From positions 1-64,000 of the forward strand of contig NZ_JADEXE010000002.1 of NCBI RefSeq assembly GCF_015207265.1: a DNA stretch of 64,000 nt. Direction: 5' to 3'. The notes under the pieces were generated by a model that saw only the letters and a list, made by a program, of their open reading frames with translations, was not told the DNA's origin and ran no database searches. Numbering within the stretch: position 1 is the first letter of the stretch; every line of letters begins with the position of its first letter. Shown piece after piece: positions 1 through 8,376 of this stretch. Origin of the DNA: Nodosilinea sp. LEGE 07298 (GTDB taxonomy: Bacteria > Cyanobacteriota > Cyanobacteriia > Phormidesmidales > Phormidesmidaceae). Both the position numbers and the translations under genes were made by a program.

Positions 1-1570
1 GGGGTGGGGAAGGTGCGGAAGGTGCGGAAGGTAGGGAAGTTGGAGTTGGAATCTGGAACTTTGCATTGCGAGAACGCACATTACTACTACCTGCTATTTC
101 TCTAACTTCTCCATCTCCCCCATCTCCCCTACTCCCACTTGGCAGCAGCGGATCAACCGGATTCTGGAGTACGTCGTCAAGGCGATCAAGGGTGCCGCCG
201 AGTTCTTGGAAGTCGCCTGCGAGCTTGAGCAACTGGTTGACGGGCTGCATGAATTGCTGAATGAGCGACTGAAAGGCGACGAGCATACCGATGCTGAGGG
301 CACCGTCGATGACGCGGAAGCCGCCGATGGTGAGCAGCAGCATGGCGCTGAGACCGGAGAGAAAAGCGGGGAGCATACCGAGGCGCTGGTTGATGCGATC
401 CATCTCCTGGCGGGCGTTGAGAGATTTGGCGTAGTACCCGGCCCAGCGGTTGAAGAAGTCGGACTCTAGGCCCGAGGCTTTGAGGGTTTCAATGCTTTGC
501 AGACCAGCGATCGCAACCCCGCTGACCTTACCCTGCTCCTGCATCAGGCGCATATTCGTGTCCGACCGCTGGCGGGCGACCCAGCGCAGAGCAATCAGGT
601 TCACCGCCACTGAGCCAATGCCAATTAGGGTGAGCACCCAGTCGTACTGCCACATCACCAGGCCATAGAAAACCACCATTACGCAGGAAATGGCGGTGGT
701 GGCCAGTTCACCGGAGAGCAGGCTGGCGAGGCGATCGTTGAGCTTGATGCGGTTGCTGATTTCCCCGGCAAACCGCTGGTCGTAGAAGCTCACCGGCAGG
801 TGCAGAATGTGCCACAAGAAGCCGCTCGACATACCCATGGCCAGCTTAATTCGCAGCCGCCGCAGGATTTGCAGCTGGAGCCGTGTTAATAATCCGGTGA
901 GGACGGACGTGATAAGCATCCCCAGCAGCAGCGGTCGCAGCCAGCTACTGCGGCCCTGGATCAACACCTGATCGACAAAGACCTGAGAAAAAGCGGGCAT
1001 GGCTAGACCCGGCAGCACCAGCAGCAGCCCCGCCAGTAGACAAAAGGCCAAGGCGCGGAAGGAGCCGCGCAGGCGAAAACGGAGCGATCGCACCAAATCC
1101 CGCTTTTGCCCGCCAGTTTGAAACTCAGCATCCGGAGTAAAGGTCAGCACCACCCCAGTAAACCCCTCGCTAAATTCGTCGAGGGAAACCGTGCGGGGGC
1201 CAGTGGCCGGGTCATTCAGGTACACCTTTTGGCGATGGAATCCTTCTACTACTAAGAAGTGGTTGAAATTCCAAAACACGATGTAGGGCCGCTCTAGCTG
1301 CTGCACAGCCTCCAGAGAAACCTTAAAGCCTTTGCCGTTGAGGTCGTACAGCCGCGCCGCATTCAGCACGTTCGATGCTTTGCTGCCATCGCGCGAAACG
1401 CCGCAGGCCTGCCGCAGGTCAGCCAGCGAGACAATCCGCCCGTGGTAGCCCAGGATAATCCCCAGGGAGGCAGCACCGCATTCCACCGCTTCCATTTGCA
1501 GCAGGGTGGGTGTGCGTCGCAGGTCGGGGCGGCGGAAGCGGTCTTTGAGCTTGGCAATCAGATGTTTCAT
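1..1570 (-). CDS. NHLM-type bacteriocin export ABC transporter, peptidase C39/permease part (partial, runs off left edge)
   Basis: The reading frame is open from the ATG at 1570 to the window edge, about 523 codons. It begins with a C39 peptidase domain (residues about 20-150): the QMEAVECG motif carries the catalytic Cys31, and NHFLVV (His104) and NDPATG (Asp120) complete the triad. A multi-span ABC permease domain follows (about 165-450). The ATPase domain must lie beyond the edge. Such exporters cleave double-glycine leaders and export the core peptide, and two such peptides lie upstream in the same orientation. The ATG overlaps the stop of the HlyD-like gene by 4 nt (ATGA), so they are translationally coupled. 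After residue about 460 the frame enters a Gly/Ser/Pro-rich low-complexity stretch encoded by tandem purine-rich repeats, unusual at the permease-ATPase junction. Confidence 0.9.
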   Translation of the reverse strand, partial: MKHLIAKLKDRFRRPDLRRTPTLLQMEAVECGAASLGIILGYHGRIVSLADLRQACGVSRDGSKASNVLNAARLYDLNGKGFKVSLEAVQQLERPYIVFWNFNHFLVVEGFHRQKVYLNDPATGPRTVSLDEFSEGFTGVVLTFTPDAEFQTGGQKRDLVRSLRFRLRGSFRALAFCLLAGLLLVLPGLAMPAFSQVFVDQVLIQGRSSWLRPLLLGMLITSVLTGLLTRLQLQILRRLRIKLAMGMSSGFLWHILHLPVSFYDQRFAGEISNRIKLNDRLASLLSGELATTAISCVMVVFYGLVMWQYDWVLTLIGIGSVAVNLIALRWVARQRSDTNMRLMQEQGKVSGVAIAGLQSIETLKASGLESDFFNRWAGYYAKSLNARQEMDRINQRLGMLPAFLSGLSAMLLLTIGGFRVIDGALSIGMLVAFQSLIQQFMQPVNQLLKLAGDFQELGGTLDRLDDVLQNPVDPLLPSGSRGDGGDGEVREIAGSSNVRSRNAKFQIPTPTSLPSAPSAPSPP

Positions 1571-3045
1571 GACTCTCCTCCTTTTACGGCTTCATCCCCA
1601 AACCCGGCCCACTGCTTGAGAATTGGTAGCACATAGGAAATGGGGCGGCGCTTTTCGACAGTGATGCGCACGGTGGTGGTCATGCCGGGGGTCATAGGTT
1701 GGTTGGGACCCTGGGGCGAGGCCGACCAGCGCAGTTGGCTGGGGTTGTTGGGGTTGTAGTCGGGTTGCAGAGTGGCGAAGACGGCGATGTGCGGCCCGTC
1801 GCCTATGATGCCGGGCAGAATGTCGGGGTGGCCGACCAGGCGGGCGGCTCCGGCCTGGGTGACGGGAAAGCTCGATACTTCGTCAACGGTGCCTAGGATG
1901 CCGCCGTACTCTTCGCGTTTGACGGTGGTGGGGGTGGCTTGAAGGGTCATGCCGACGCTGATTTTTTTGCCTTCGCTGACGGGTAGAAAGGCCACGCTGG
2001 TGAGGGGGGTGTCGTCATCCTGGGCGGCGATCATCGCTACAGGCATGCCAGGGTCAAGGCGCTGACCGGGCTGGGCCATGACCTCAATCACCTGGCCGTC
2101 GTGGTCGCTGGTGATGGTCTGGTTGCGGCTGAGCTGTTCGGTGAGTTGGGCAATAGTGCGTTCGGTATCTTTGATCTCTTTTTGGCGCTGGGCCGTGGTA
2201 GTGCTGTCTTGCTCGGCTTGGGCGGCGGCGCGGGCGTCAAGATCTTGGAGTTGGGCCTGGAGGTCGGTGATGCGGCTGAGGTTGTCGAGGTAGTCGCGCT
2301 GGGCTTCGGTGTCGCGCAGATCTAGGGTTTCGAGCTGGGTTTCAACATCGTTGACTTCGTTCTGTAGCTCCTGGTATTCCAGCTGTACGCTCAGCACTTC
2401 TTCTTGGGACATGGCTCCCTCGTCGGCCAAACGCTGCCAATTTTCCCAACGGGTTTGATAGATGGGCAGGCGAGATTGCAGAGTTGTAAGCCGCTGCTGA
2501 AGGGCTCGGCGCTCCTGGCGCAGCGATTCTTCGGCGCGGGCTTGCAGGGTGGGGGTGAGGGACTGCTGCGATCGCAAATCTTGCGCCAAGGCTCGCCGCT
2601 GCTGGGCGATCGCCCCCTCGTCTAGACTGCTGCGATCGCTGTTCAACCGCTGGGCTGTCTGGTCTTGAATTTGTAGCTGAGTCAGCTTCTCCTGGGCCAG
2701 CCGCAGCTGAGTCTCTAGCTCTGACTGGTCTAAAACCGCTAGAATATCGCCTGCCTTCACCCAGTCCCCCGGCTTCACCTCGATCGAGCGCAGGGGGCCA
2801 GCACCGGGGGATTGGGCCGTCACTACATCGCTGGGGTAGACCAGCACCCCCTGCCCAGTAACGGTTAAGGGAATTTGGCCCAACAGGCTCCAGGCGGCCC
2901 CAGCACTGACTAACAGACCCAGGGCCGTCAGCGCCAGCCAGCGCTTGGGGCTAACTACCTGCACCAGCTGATCGAGCTGTTCGGGAGAGGCGCTGCGCTC
3001 CAGCGCCTGGGGGCGAAATAGGTTGCTATGTTTTACCGGTACCAT
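1567..3045 (-). CDS. HlyD-family NHLM bacteriocin secretion adaptor
   Basis: A 492-aa membrane-fusion protein: short cytoplasmic N-terminus, one transmembrane helix (about residues 35-60 of the chosen product), a biotinyl-lipoyl-like half (VKPGDWVKAGDILAVLD), a long coiled coil rich in Gln/Glu/Leu (about 110-300), then the second lipoyl half and a beta-barrel region ending in TTVRITVEKRRPISYV. It should bridge the ABC exporter to the outer membrane. I chose the ATG at 3045 because GGAG lies 8 nt upstream and it sits 2 nt after the preceding stop. A longer frame from 3093 would overlap the upstream gene by 46 nt. Its C-terminal stop overlaps the start of the peptidase-ABC transporter, as expected for one transcript. 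Confidence 0.88.
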   Translation of the reverse strand: MVPVKHSNLFRPQALERSASPEQLDQLVQVVSPKRWLALTALGLLVSAGAAWSLLGQIPLTVTGQGVLVYPSDVVTAQSPGAGPLRSIEVKPGDWVKAGDILAVLDQSELETQLRLAQEKLTQLQIQDQTAQRLNSDRSSLDEGAIAQQRRALAQDLRSQQSLTPTLQARAEESLRQERRALQQRLTTLQSRLPIYQTRWENWQRLADEGAMSQEEVLSVQLEYQELQNEVNDVETQLETLDLRDTEAQRDYLDNLSRITDLQAQLQDLDARAAAQAEQDSTTTAQRQKEIKDTERTIAQLTEQLSRNQTITSDHDGQVIEVMAQPGQRLDPGMPVAMIAAQDDDTPLTSVAFLPVSEGKKISVGMTLQATPTTVKREEYGGILGTVDEVSSFPVTQAGAARLVGHPDILPGIIGDGPHIAVFATLQPDYNPNNPSQLRWSASPQGPNQPMTPGMTTTVRITVEKRRPISYVLPILKQWAGFGDEAVKGGES

Positions 3046-3047
3046 GG

Positions 3048-4082
3048 TCAAACTCCGGGGGTAGATTGAGCCTGCAAACGCTGCACCAGCCACTCAAAGC
3101 GAGCCTCAGCCAGGGTCACCCGCTCCAAAAGTTGGCTATCAAGATCGGTATTAGGAGCTAAAACACCCAGCTTTTGCAGAATGAGCTGCTGTTTGCTGGC
3201 CAGCAGCAGTGCCAACAGTCGGTAGAGGCGGGCGGCAAAGGGGCGATCGTAGAGCAGCTTGGCCAGTAGCCGCCAGCGAGGGATGCTCAGCAGAGTAGAC
3301 TCGCGCAGGGCGATCGCCCCCACCGCCGCCGGAGCCGAATCCAATAGCAGGGTTTCACCGATCAAGTCACCCCGCGACAGCCGGGCAAATTCGGTCTCGG
3401 CTCTCTCTGGGTCTGGCATGAGGGCGGTCACGACCAGGTTGGGCGGCTGCTCAGCAGCGCTCAGGCCCACCGCCCCTTCTAGCAATAAATGCAGGGCATC
3501 GACCGGATAGCCGCAGCGCAATAAAGGCGTACCAGGCTTAACCGATTCGACCTGACCCACCGCCATCAGCCAGTCCAGATCGCTGTCGGCCAGTTCGGCA
3601 AACACCGTCGCCGCTTCTTTGAGCTGAAGCTGGCCGAGCAGAGCTACGCTGTAGCCCATCTGCGCCGCCCACTGGGTGAGCTGGTGCCGCAGGGTCAGGG
3701 CTACCACCCGGTAGAACGGGGCGGCGAAGTCGGCATCGTCTGCTAGTTTTTGGCTGAGAACAGCTAGGGGAAGCGCCAGAACGGTGGCATCGGTGAGGGC
3801 AAATAGGGTGGATTGAGAGAGGTAGGTCGTTACGGTAGGCAGTGCGCCAGTCAGCTCCCCACTGGGTAATCGCAGGATTTCTTTGGGGGTAGCTTTGCCA
3901 GTCTCATCTGATGGGGTCTCTAACACCACTGATAGCTGACCATTGACCACAATCCACAGGTGGTTAAGAGGCTGATGAGAGGTGTGGAGGCGATCGCCTG
4001 CCTGAAGCGATCGCAGCGTGCCGGTCTGCACCAGCCAATCCACATCTTGCTGGTTAAATTCTCGAAGTAGGGGCGTTGTCAT
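3048..4082 (-). CDS. Tandem cyclic-nucleotide-binding-domain protein of the export cluster
   Basis: A 344-aa soluble protein with two CAP_ED-like beta-barrel domains (about residues 15-120 and 160-270). Each has the pattern of a cNMP-binding fold, for example LSRGDLIGETLLLDSAPAAVGAIALRE in the second, which resembles the phosphate-binding cassette but lacks a clear Arg after the Glu. No DNA-binding HTH is seen, so it is probably not a CRP-type regulator. cNMP-domain proteins are known companions of NHLM bacteriocin exporters, where they are thought to gate export. It lies immediately upstream of the adaptor gene with only 2 nt between stop and start. Confidence 0.75.
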   Translation of the reverse strand: MTTPLLREFNQQDVDWLVQTGTLRSLQAGDRLHTSHQPLNHLWIVVNGQLSVVLETPSDETGKATPKEILRLPSGELTGALPTVTTYLSQSTLFALTDATVLALPLAVLSQKLADDADFAAPFYRVVALTLRHQLTQWAAQMGYSVALLGQLQLKEAATVFAELADSDLDWLMAVGQVESVKPGTPLLRCGYPVDALHLLLEGAVGLSAAEQPPNLVVTALMPDPERAETEFARLSRGDLIGETLLLDSAPAAVGAIALRESTLLSIPRWRLLAKLLYDRPFAARLYRLLALLLASKQQLILQKLGVLAPNTDLDSQLLERVTLAEARFEWLVQRLQAQSTPGV

Positions 4083-4117
4083 CGCAATATCCTGATTCGT
4101 TAATGACTCAAAACCTG

Positions 4118-4393
4118 CTATCGCCCAAACAGGCGCGACAGCCCGGCAAACACAGCAAAAATTTGATCCACCGACTCAAAGCCCAGCCCGGCAAATTGGA
4201 AAGTGCCTGAGGAAGTATTAGACGTTTGCGCCAGCGTAGATCCTGGGCAACCACAGCCTCCGGTCTGGCCCAAAAGGCTTTCGCTTTGATCGAACATCGA
4301 ACCCGAAATAAAAATATCTAGTCCGCCAGAAACCTCGTCTAATTCTGTCAGGGTTAGCTCAACAGGGGCGAGATCTAAATCATGCTCTTTCAT
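4118..4393 (-). CDS. Double-glycine leader peptide precursor 2 (GGCGC core)
   Basis: A 91-aa precursor-like peptide. The leader ends ELTLTELDEVSGG (cleavage predicted after Gly24), a typical recognition sequence for C39 peptidase exporters. The 67-residue core is rich in Gly, Ser and Phe and contains one Cys pair in GGCGCPG (Cys47, Cys49). No modification enzyme (LanM, YcaO, radical SAM) is seen in the window, so it may be exported unmodified or modified by a distant enzyme. It is downstream of precursor 1 and separated from it by two hairpins, so its expression is probably lower. It lies 35 nt upstream of the cNMP-domain gene. Confidence 0.75.
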   Translation of the reverse strand: MKEHDLDLAPVELTLTELDEVSGGLDIFISGSMFDQSESLLGQTGGCGCPGSTLAQTSNTSSGTFQFAGLGFESVDQIFAVFAGLSRLFGR

Positions 4394-4458
4394 GGCTTAA
4401 AAATCCTGTATCTAAGGCAAAAAATGGATCGAACTTGGCTCATTAAAACTTAGGAGAC

Positions 4459-4491
4459 ATGCAGAGACATGGTAAGGCCACATCTCTGCAT
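4459..4491 (-). promoter_or_regulatory. Stem-loop between the two precursor genes (downstream one)
   Basis: ATGCAGAGA and TCTCTGCAT form a 9-bp stem; a 2x2 internal loop and TGG/CCA extend it, with a 5-nt apical loop. There is no following T-run on the minus strand, so it looks more like an RNA processing or stabilising element than an intrinsic terminator. Confidence 0.6.
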
Positions 4492-4514
4492 AGAAGCCCC
4501 GTTCGATAGTTGGG

Positions 4515-4552
4515 CGAGTGGTTTTAGCGGATTAAATGCTTAAACCACTCGT
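4515..4552 (-). terminator. Stem-loop just after precursor 1 (attenuator or partial terminator)
   Basis: CGAGTGGTTT and AAACCACTCG pair in a perfect 10-bp stem 17 nt after the stop of precursor 1 on the minus strand. It probably makes a stable 3' end for the abundant precursor-1 mRNA with partial read-through into precursor 2. This is inferred from position and structure only. Confidence 0.55.
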
Positions 4553-4568
4553 TTGAACTTGGGCTTGA

Positions 4569-4856
4569 TTACAGCCCGAAGCCAATCACATCGGAGTTAC
4601 CAGAGGCGGTATCAAAGCCAGTGAGAGAGCTAATGCTGCCAGCACCGTTAGGGCCAGCAAAGCTCACCTGATCCATCTTGATACCCGACTGCTCGAAGAA
4701 GCTGCTCGCTCCTTTAAACAGGCTGCTGATATCGCCTAGGCCGCTGACGCCCCCACTGCAATCGTCGAGTTCGCCTTCGGTGAGTTCAGAAATGGCCAGG
4801 TTAGCGGCCTCTTCGGCTTCGGTGATGATGTCGTTGAGCTTGATCATGTCAGACAT
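4569..4856 (-). CDS. Double-glycine leader peptide precursor 1
   Basis: A 95-aa precursor-like peptide. The leader contains AISELTEGELDDCSGG, with a double-Gly cleavage site at residues 35-36. The 59-residue core is Gly/Ser/Phe-rich, carries no Cys, and ends VIGFGL. The start is supported by AAGGAG 8 nt upstream of the ATG. It is the first gene after promoter motif 1 (4926-4957), giving a leader mRNA of about 60 nt, and is followed by a stem-loop. The leader resembles CTB/NHLM-type RiPP precursors of cyanobacteria, but I cannot place it in a named family. Most likely substrate of the C39 exporter at the window's left edge. Confidence 0.78.
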   Translation of the reverse strand: MSDMIKLNDIITEAEEAANLAISELTEGELDDCSGGVSGLGDISSLFKGASSFFEQSGIKMDQVSFAGPNGAGSISSLTGFDTASGNSDVIGFGL

Positions 4857-4925
4857 GGAAGTTTCTCCTTTTGAGAAGTTAGTTTTTTCGAGTTAGGAAG
4901 GTAGGTTTGTTTGCCTTCCTGTTCT

Positions 4926-4957
4926 TACCTATGTCTCGCGGAGGTAAGCTTATTCAC
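4926..4957 (-). promoter_or_regulatory. Regulon promoter motif, copy 1 (precursor peptides)
   Basis: On the minus strand: GTGAATAAG, 15 nt, CATAGGTA. It lies directly after the TPR-gene stop and 69 nt before the precursor-1 ATG. Confidence 0.8.
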
Positions 4958-4958
4958 T

Positions 4959-5882
4959 TTAGTAATAACCTTCGCCTGGGAACTGTGAGGGCATTGAAGT
5001 AGGGGCAATATTTTCGCTGACTTTGGGCTTTGCAGCCTGCTGCAACTGTCGCGCCTGCTGGTGATAACGCAGTGCCGTTTTGTTTTGCTGTAAACCTTCG
5101 TGCAGGCTGGCGAGATCGGCTAAAATCTCGGCGGCCAGGGCGCGATCGCACTTCTGGCAGAGCATCAGAGCAGCTTCAAAATGAGCGATCGCTAAATCCG
5201 TATGACCCGCACATTTAGCTAATTGGGCAATGCGCCTGCGAATCATGATTTCGTAGCTGTTGCCTTCGAGCAGAGTCTGGTGCTGGCGATAGCCGTCGAG
5301 GGCCGACTCGTAACAGGCCAAGGCGCACCAGTGATCGCCTCGCACCGCATAGACACGCCCCATGCAGCCCAGGGTAATGGCTTCGCCCAGTTTGTCGCCC
5401 AGTTCGTAGCGCAGGGCGAGGGCTTTTTCGAGGGTTTTAAGGGCTAGGCGATAGCGGCGACGGTAGTAGTAGCCCATGCCCAGGGTGTGGAGGGCGGCAG
5501 CATAGCCCGCGTCGTCTGCGGTGTTGTGCAGCTGCTGTACGGCCTGGGCAGCATAGTCGTAGGCCCAGCGGTACTGCTGGCGTTGGGCAAACACCACGCT
5601 GAGGTGAGTGAGGGTGTGGCCCAGAGCTACGGCATCCTCGGCGTGGCTAAAGGCATTGAGCGATCGCAAATAGGCCCCGGCGGCCCTGTCCCATTCGCCC
5701 AGTTGGCAGTAGAGGTGGCCCAGGGCACTCTGGGTTTTGCCGGTTTCGAGCCAGGCGGGCACAGACCGCAGCCAAGAGAGGTGATAGCGCTGTTCGATGG
5801 TCTGTACTGCGGGGAGCATTTGCATCAAAACTACCGGGCAGCTCTGCGCCAGGTAATCGATCAAAAAGCGGGGGCTGATCAT
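4959..5882 (-). CDS. TPR-repeat protein
   Basis: A 307-aa protein made of about six degenerate TPR units (LGHLYCQLGEWDRAAGAYLRS, LGMGYYYRRRYRLALKTLEKAL and similar, residues about 50-285). No signal peptide or membrane segment is evident. It probably acts as a cytoplasmic scaffold or regulator, but no catalytic motif gives its function. It has its own copy of the promoter motif 29 nt upstream of the ATG, and the peptide-precursor promoter begins right after its stop, so it belongs to the same regulon as its neighbours without being in one obligate operon. Confidence 0.8.
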   Translation of the reverse strand: MISPRFLIDYLAQSCPVVLMQMLPAVQTIEQRYHLSWLRSVPAWLETGKTQSALGHLYCQLGEWDRAAGAYLRSLNAFSHAEDAVALGHTLTHLSVVFAQRQQYRWAYDYAAQAVQQLHNTADDAGYAAALHTLGMGYYYRRRYRLALKTLEKALALRYELGDKLGEAITLGCMGRVYAVRGDHWCALACYESALDGYRQHQTLLEGNSYEIMIRRRIAQLAKCAGHTDLAIAHFEAALMLCQKCDRALAAEILADLASLHEGLQQNKTALRYHQQARQLQQAAKPKVSENIAPTSMPSQFPGEGYY

Positions 5883-5911
5883 GGTAGGTAGGGTTGAACT
5901 CGTCTACCTTT

Positions 5912-5943
5912 TACCTATGTCTGGAGGGGCCAAACCTATTCAG
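5912..5943 (-). promoter_or_regulatory. Regulon promoter motif, copy 2 (TPR protein)
   Basis: On the minus strand: CTGAATAGG, 15 nt, CATAGGTA. It lies 29 nt before the ATG at 5882. Confidence 0.75.
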
Positions 5944-6046
5944 GGTCTAGTGTTTGGCGATTCTGGTACGGATACTCGTTCCGAGTCGAAGCCCGTTTCT
6001 AAGATGCCGTAGGCTTTACACTACGCGGATCGTCCCCGCCGAGCGC

Positions 6047-8326
6047 TCAGTTTTCTACCACCTGAATTAGGGTAGACAGAGCCGCTAGTTGGGTAGTGTC
6101 TACCCCGCGCACACCACCGCGCACGGTGATCTCGCCGCGAGTAGTGCGATCAATATCACCCAGTAGGGTGTCTATCACATTGACGGGATCATTATCTTGC
6201 AGGCCAATGGGTTCACCGCTGCGGGTGTTGTTGGCAGCGGCAATTTGCCGAAGACCGCGCAGGGCATCGCGCAGGGGGCTGGTGCTCACCAGGGTCAAAA
6301 TTTCGGCATAGCCCGAGCTGCTCAGACATAGGTGAAAGGCTTCGCTGGGATTAGCACAATAGTCACGGTTAGAGTCGCGCCCTAGCTCCTGATGGGGAAT
6401 GGTGAGCTGCTGCCCTGGCTCTAGCAGTGGTTCACTTTCTGGCGAATCCCAATCGGTGGGGTGTAGCACCGCCATGCTCCCTGAGCTGCCAATGGCCAAA
6501 ATGGCGACGTAGAGGTTGCGAGGTTCGCCATTAGCGACCGTCACCACGATTTCACTGCCCGATTGCAGCATTTGGACGGCATCATCTAGCCTTTGGGTCA
6601 CCACGCCCCCTTGACTACCTCGGCTAACACTGCGACCTACGGCCAGATCGCTATCCACCGGCTGTACTACCACCGCGACATTGAGGTTAGAGGTGTCGCT
6701 GTTGAGCACCGATCGCAGCACCTGCCCAGCTAGCAGCAGCTTGAGCGTAGGGTTAAGTCGCTGGATGGCGGCGGCAATAGGTTCCCCAGGCTCGCCAAAG
6801 CTGGCACGAATGGCCACTAACCCTGGTGTAAACAGGCCAATGCTGCCCACCTCGCCCACGTCACGCACGGCGTCGGCGGTGGCGATCGCCAGCCCCTGCT
6901 CTGTCATGCGCCCCAGCAGATAGTGGGGGCTTTGGCTGCCATCCACCGCGACGGGCTGAATGCGGTTAAAGGTAGCTAGCTGCGGTCGCGCCGTCTCCAC
7001 ATCTGCCCCCAAAGAAGCATCCAGACCCACTCGCAGAGTCAAATCGGTTGGCACTCCCCGCACCCGTTCACGCAGCAGTTGCCCCGCTGCGATCTGCTCC
7101 CGAGTGCTATCCGCCAGAGTACCGTAGCCCTCTAGCCCCACCCGCCGGGTTTGCTCAACCTGACCGATTTCATGGCCATTGCCATCCACGACCGAGAAAA
7201 TAGCCCCGCTCTCAAAAGCCGCCAAACTCTGGGACGATACGCCCCCCAGCCAAAACTTGACCTCGCCACTAGCCTCAGTGCCCACAACCACGGCCTCTGC
7301 TGCCGGGGACTGGGGACGGCTAAAAAAGAGCGGTTCTTGACCAAAGTTGCGCCCTGGCTCCACCTCGTAGATGGGCGATTGCACAATGCGAGCGCTGTTG
7401 GCTACATCCCGCGTGCTGCGGGCCAGGTCGACAAATACGCGATCGAGCGGCGGGTTGCCGGGCTGCTGCCACAGGTAGCGGGTCAGCGCATAGGTAAACG
7501 CCCCAGCATAAAACTGTCCTGCACCCTCACCAAAGGAGGCATCTGCCGCCAGTTGGTTGGCCTGGGCCGACCCCAGCGCCACCCCCTTAGCAATGCCCCG
7601 GCTACGCTGGGCCTTTAGCTCCGCAGGCGACCAGCCTAGCTCCGCCAGCCAGCGCTCTTGCACCGCCAGTTCGGCATTGCTAGGTTCTGCATCGCCCAGG
7701 GCTACCTGTGACTCAACAGCCCGCATGATCAGATCGCCTCGAGTACCGCCGCCGGAGTGGCAGCTGTCGAGCATGACCGTCACCTGGTCGGTTTTGAGGT
7801 TTGCCATCAGCAAAAACAGGGTTTTGCCCATGATGTCGTTGACCTGGTTGTCGGTCACATTCAACCGAGCATCGTAAGGCAGCAGGCTGCCGTTGTAGCC
7901 CTCGACCCCGTTGGCGATCGCGATCGGGTCGGGGTCGCGTACCAGAGAACCGTGGCCTGAGAAGTGAAACACCACCACATCCCCCGGTTGGGCCTGGTCA
8001 ATTAAGTGAGTCTCAAAGGCGTCTAGCAGGTTTTGGCGGGTAGCGGCCTGGTTTTCTAGGGTGAGAATATTGGCTGGATCAAAGCCAAAGCGGTGCACCA
8101 GCAGCTCTTTTTGCATGCGTACATCGGTGAGGCAGCCCCGCAGGGGAGTGACCCCAGCGGGGTACTGATTAACGCCGACTAGCAGGGCCAGTTTGCGGCT
8201 AGTCGGCTGAGCCAGGGCGTGGGCGTAGCGATCGCCCTGCCGCCGCACATTCATCTGGCTCAGACCGATCGCCGCCAGGGTAGAACCAGCAGCTTGCAGA
8301 AAGTGTCGGCGTTTGAGGTTTGCCAT
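6047..8326 (-). CDS. Tat-exported caspase-like (C14) protein with C-terminal DUF4384-like domain
   Basis: A 759-aa protein. A twin-arginine signal (KRRHFLQAAG, residues 5-14) predicts folded export. The caspase-like p20 domain (about 45-320) has the catalytic dyad intact: His125 in FHFSGHGS and Cys189 in LDSCHSGG. The C-terminal part (about 590-690) resembles DUF4384 (LYVAILAIGSSGSMAVLHP), found with prokaryotic caspase homologues and kinases. Orthocaspases usually cleave after Arg or Lys; the specificity of this one is unknown. It follows the 1052-aa TPR-CHAT gene by 50 nt in the same direction with no motif copy of its own, so it is probably co-transcribed with it. Pairing a caspase-like and a CHAT (caspase-clan) protein suggests sequential activation. 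Confidence 0.88.
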   Translation of the reverse strand: MANLKRRHFLQAAGSTLAAIGLSQMNVRRQGDRYAHALAQPTSRKLALLVGVNQYPAGVTPLRGCLTDVRMQKELLVHRFGFDPANILTLENQAATRQNLLDAFETHLIDQAQPGDVVVFHFSGHGSLVRDPDPIAIANGVEGYNGSLLPYDARLNVTDNQVNDIMGKTLFLLMANLKTDQVTVMLDSCHSGGGTRGDLIMRAVESQVALGDAEPSNAELAVQERWLAELGWSPAELKAQRSRGIAKGVALGSAQANQLAADASFGEGAGQFYAGAFTYALTRYLWQQPGNPPLDRVFVDLARSTRDVANSARIVQSPIYEVEPGRNFGQEPLFFSRPQSPAAEAVVVGTEASGEVKFWLGGVSSQSLAAFESGAIFSVVDGNGHEIGQVEQTRRVGLEGYGTLADSTREQIAAGQLLRERVRGVPTDLTLRVGLDASLGADVETARPQLATFNRIQPVAVDGSQSPHYLLGRMTEQGLAIATADAVRDVGEVGSIGLFTPGLVAIRASFGEPGEPIAAAIQRLNPTLKLLLAGQVLRSVLNSDTSNLNVAVVVQPVDSDLAVGRSVSRGSQGGVVTQRLDDAVQMLQSGSEIVVTVANGEPRNLYVAILAIGSSGSMAVLHPTDWDSPESEPLLEPGQQLTIPHQELGRDSNRDYCANPSEAFHLCLSSSGYAEILTLVSTSPLRDALRGLRQIAAANNTRSGEPIGLQDNDPVNVIDTLLGDIDRTTRGEITVRGGVRGVDTTQLAALSTLIQVVEN

Positions 8327-8376
8327 GGGAAAAGAATGAATAAAGAACGAACGCAGTTGGCTTTAGGGTTGGGGGT

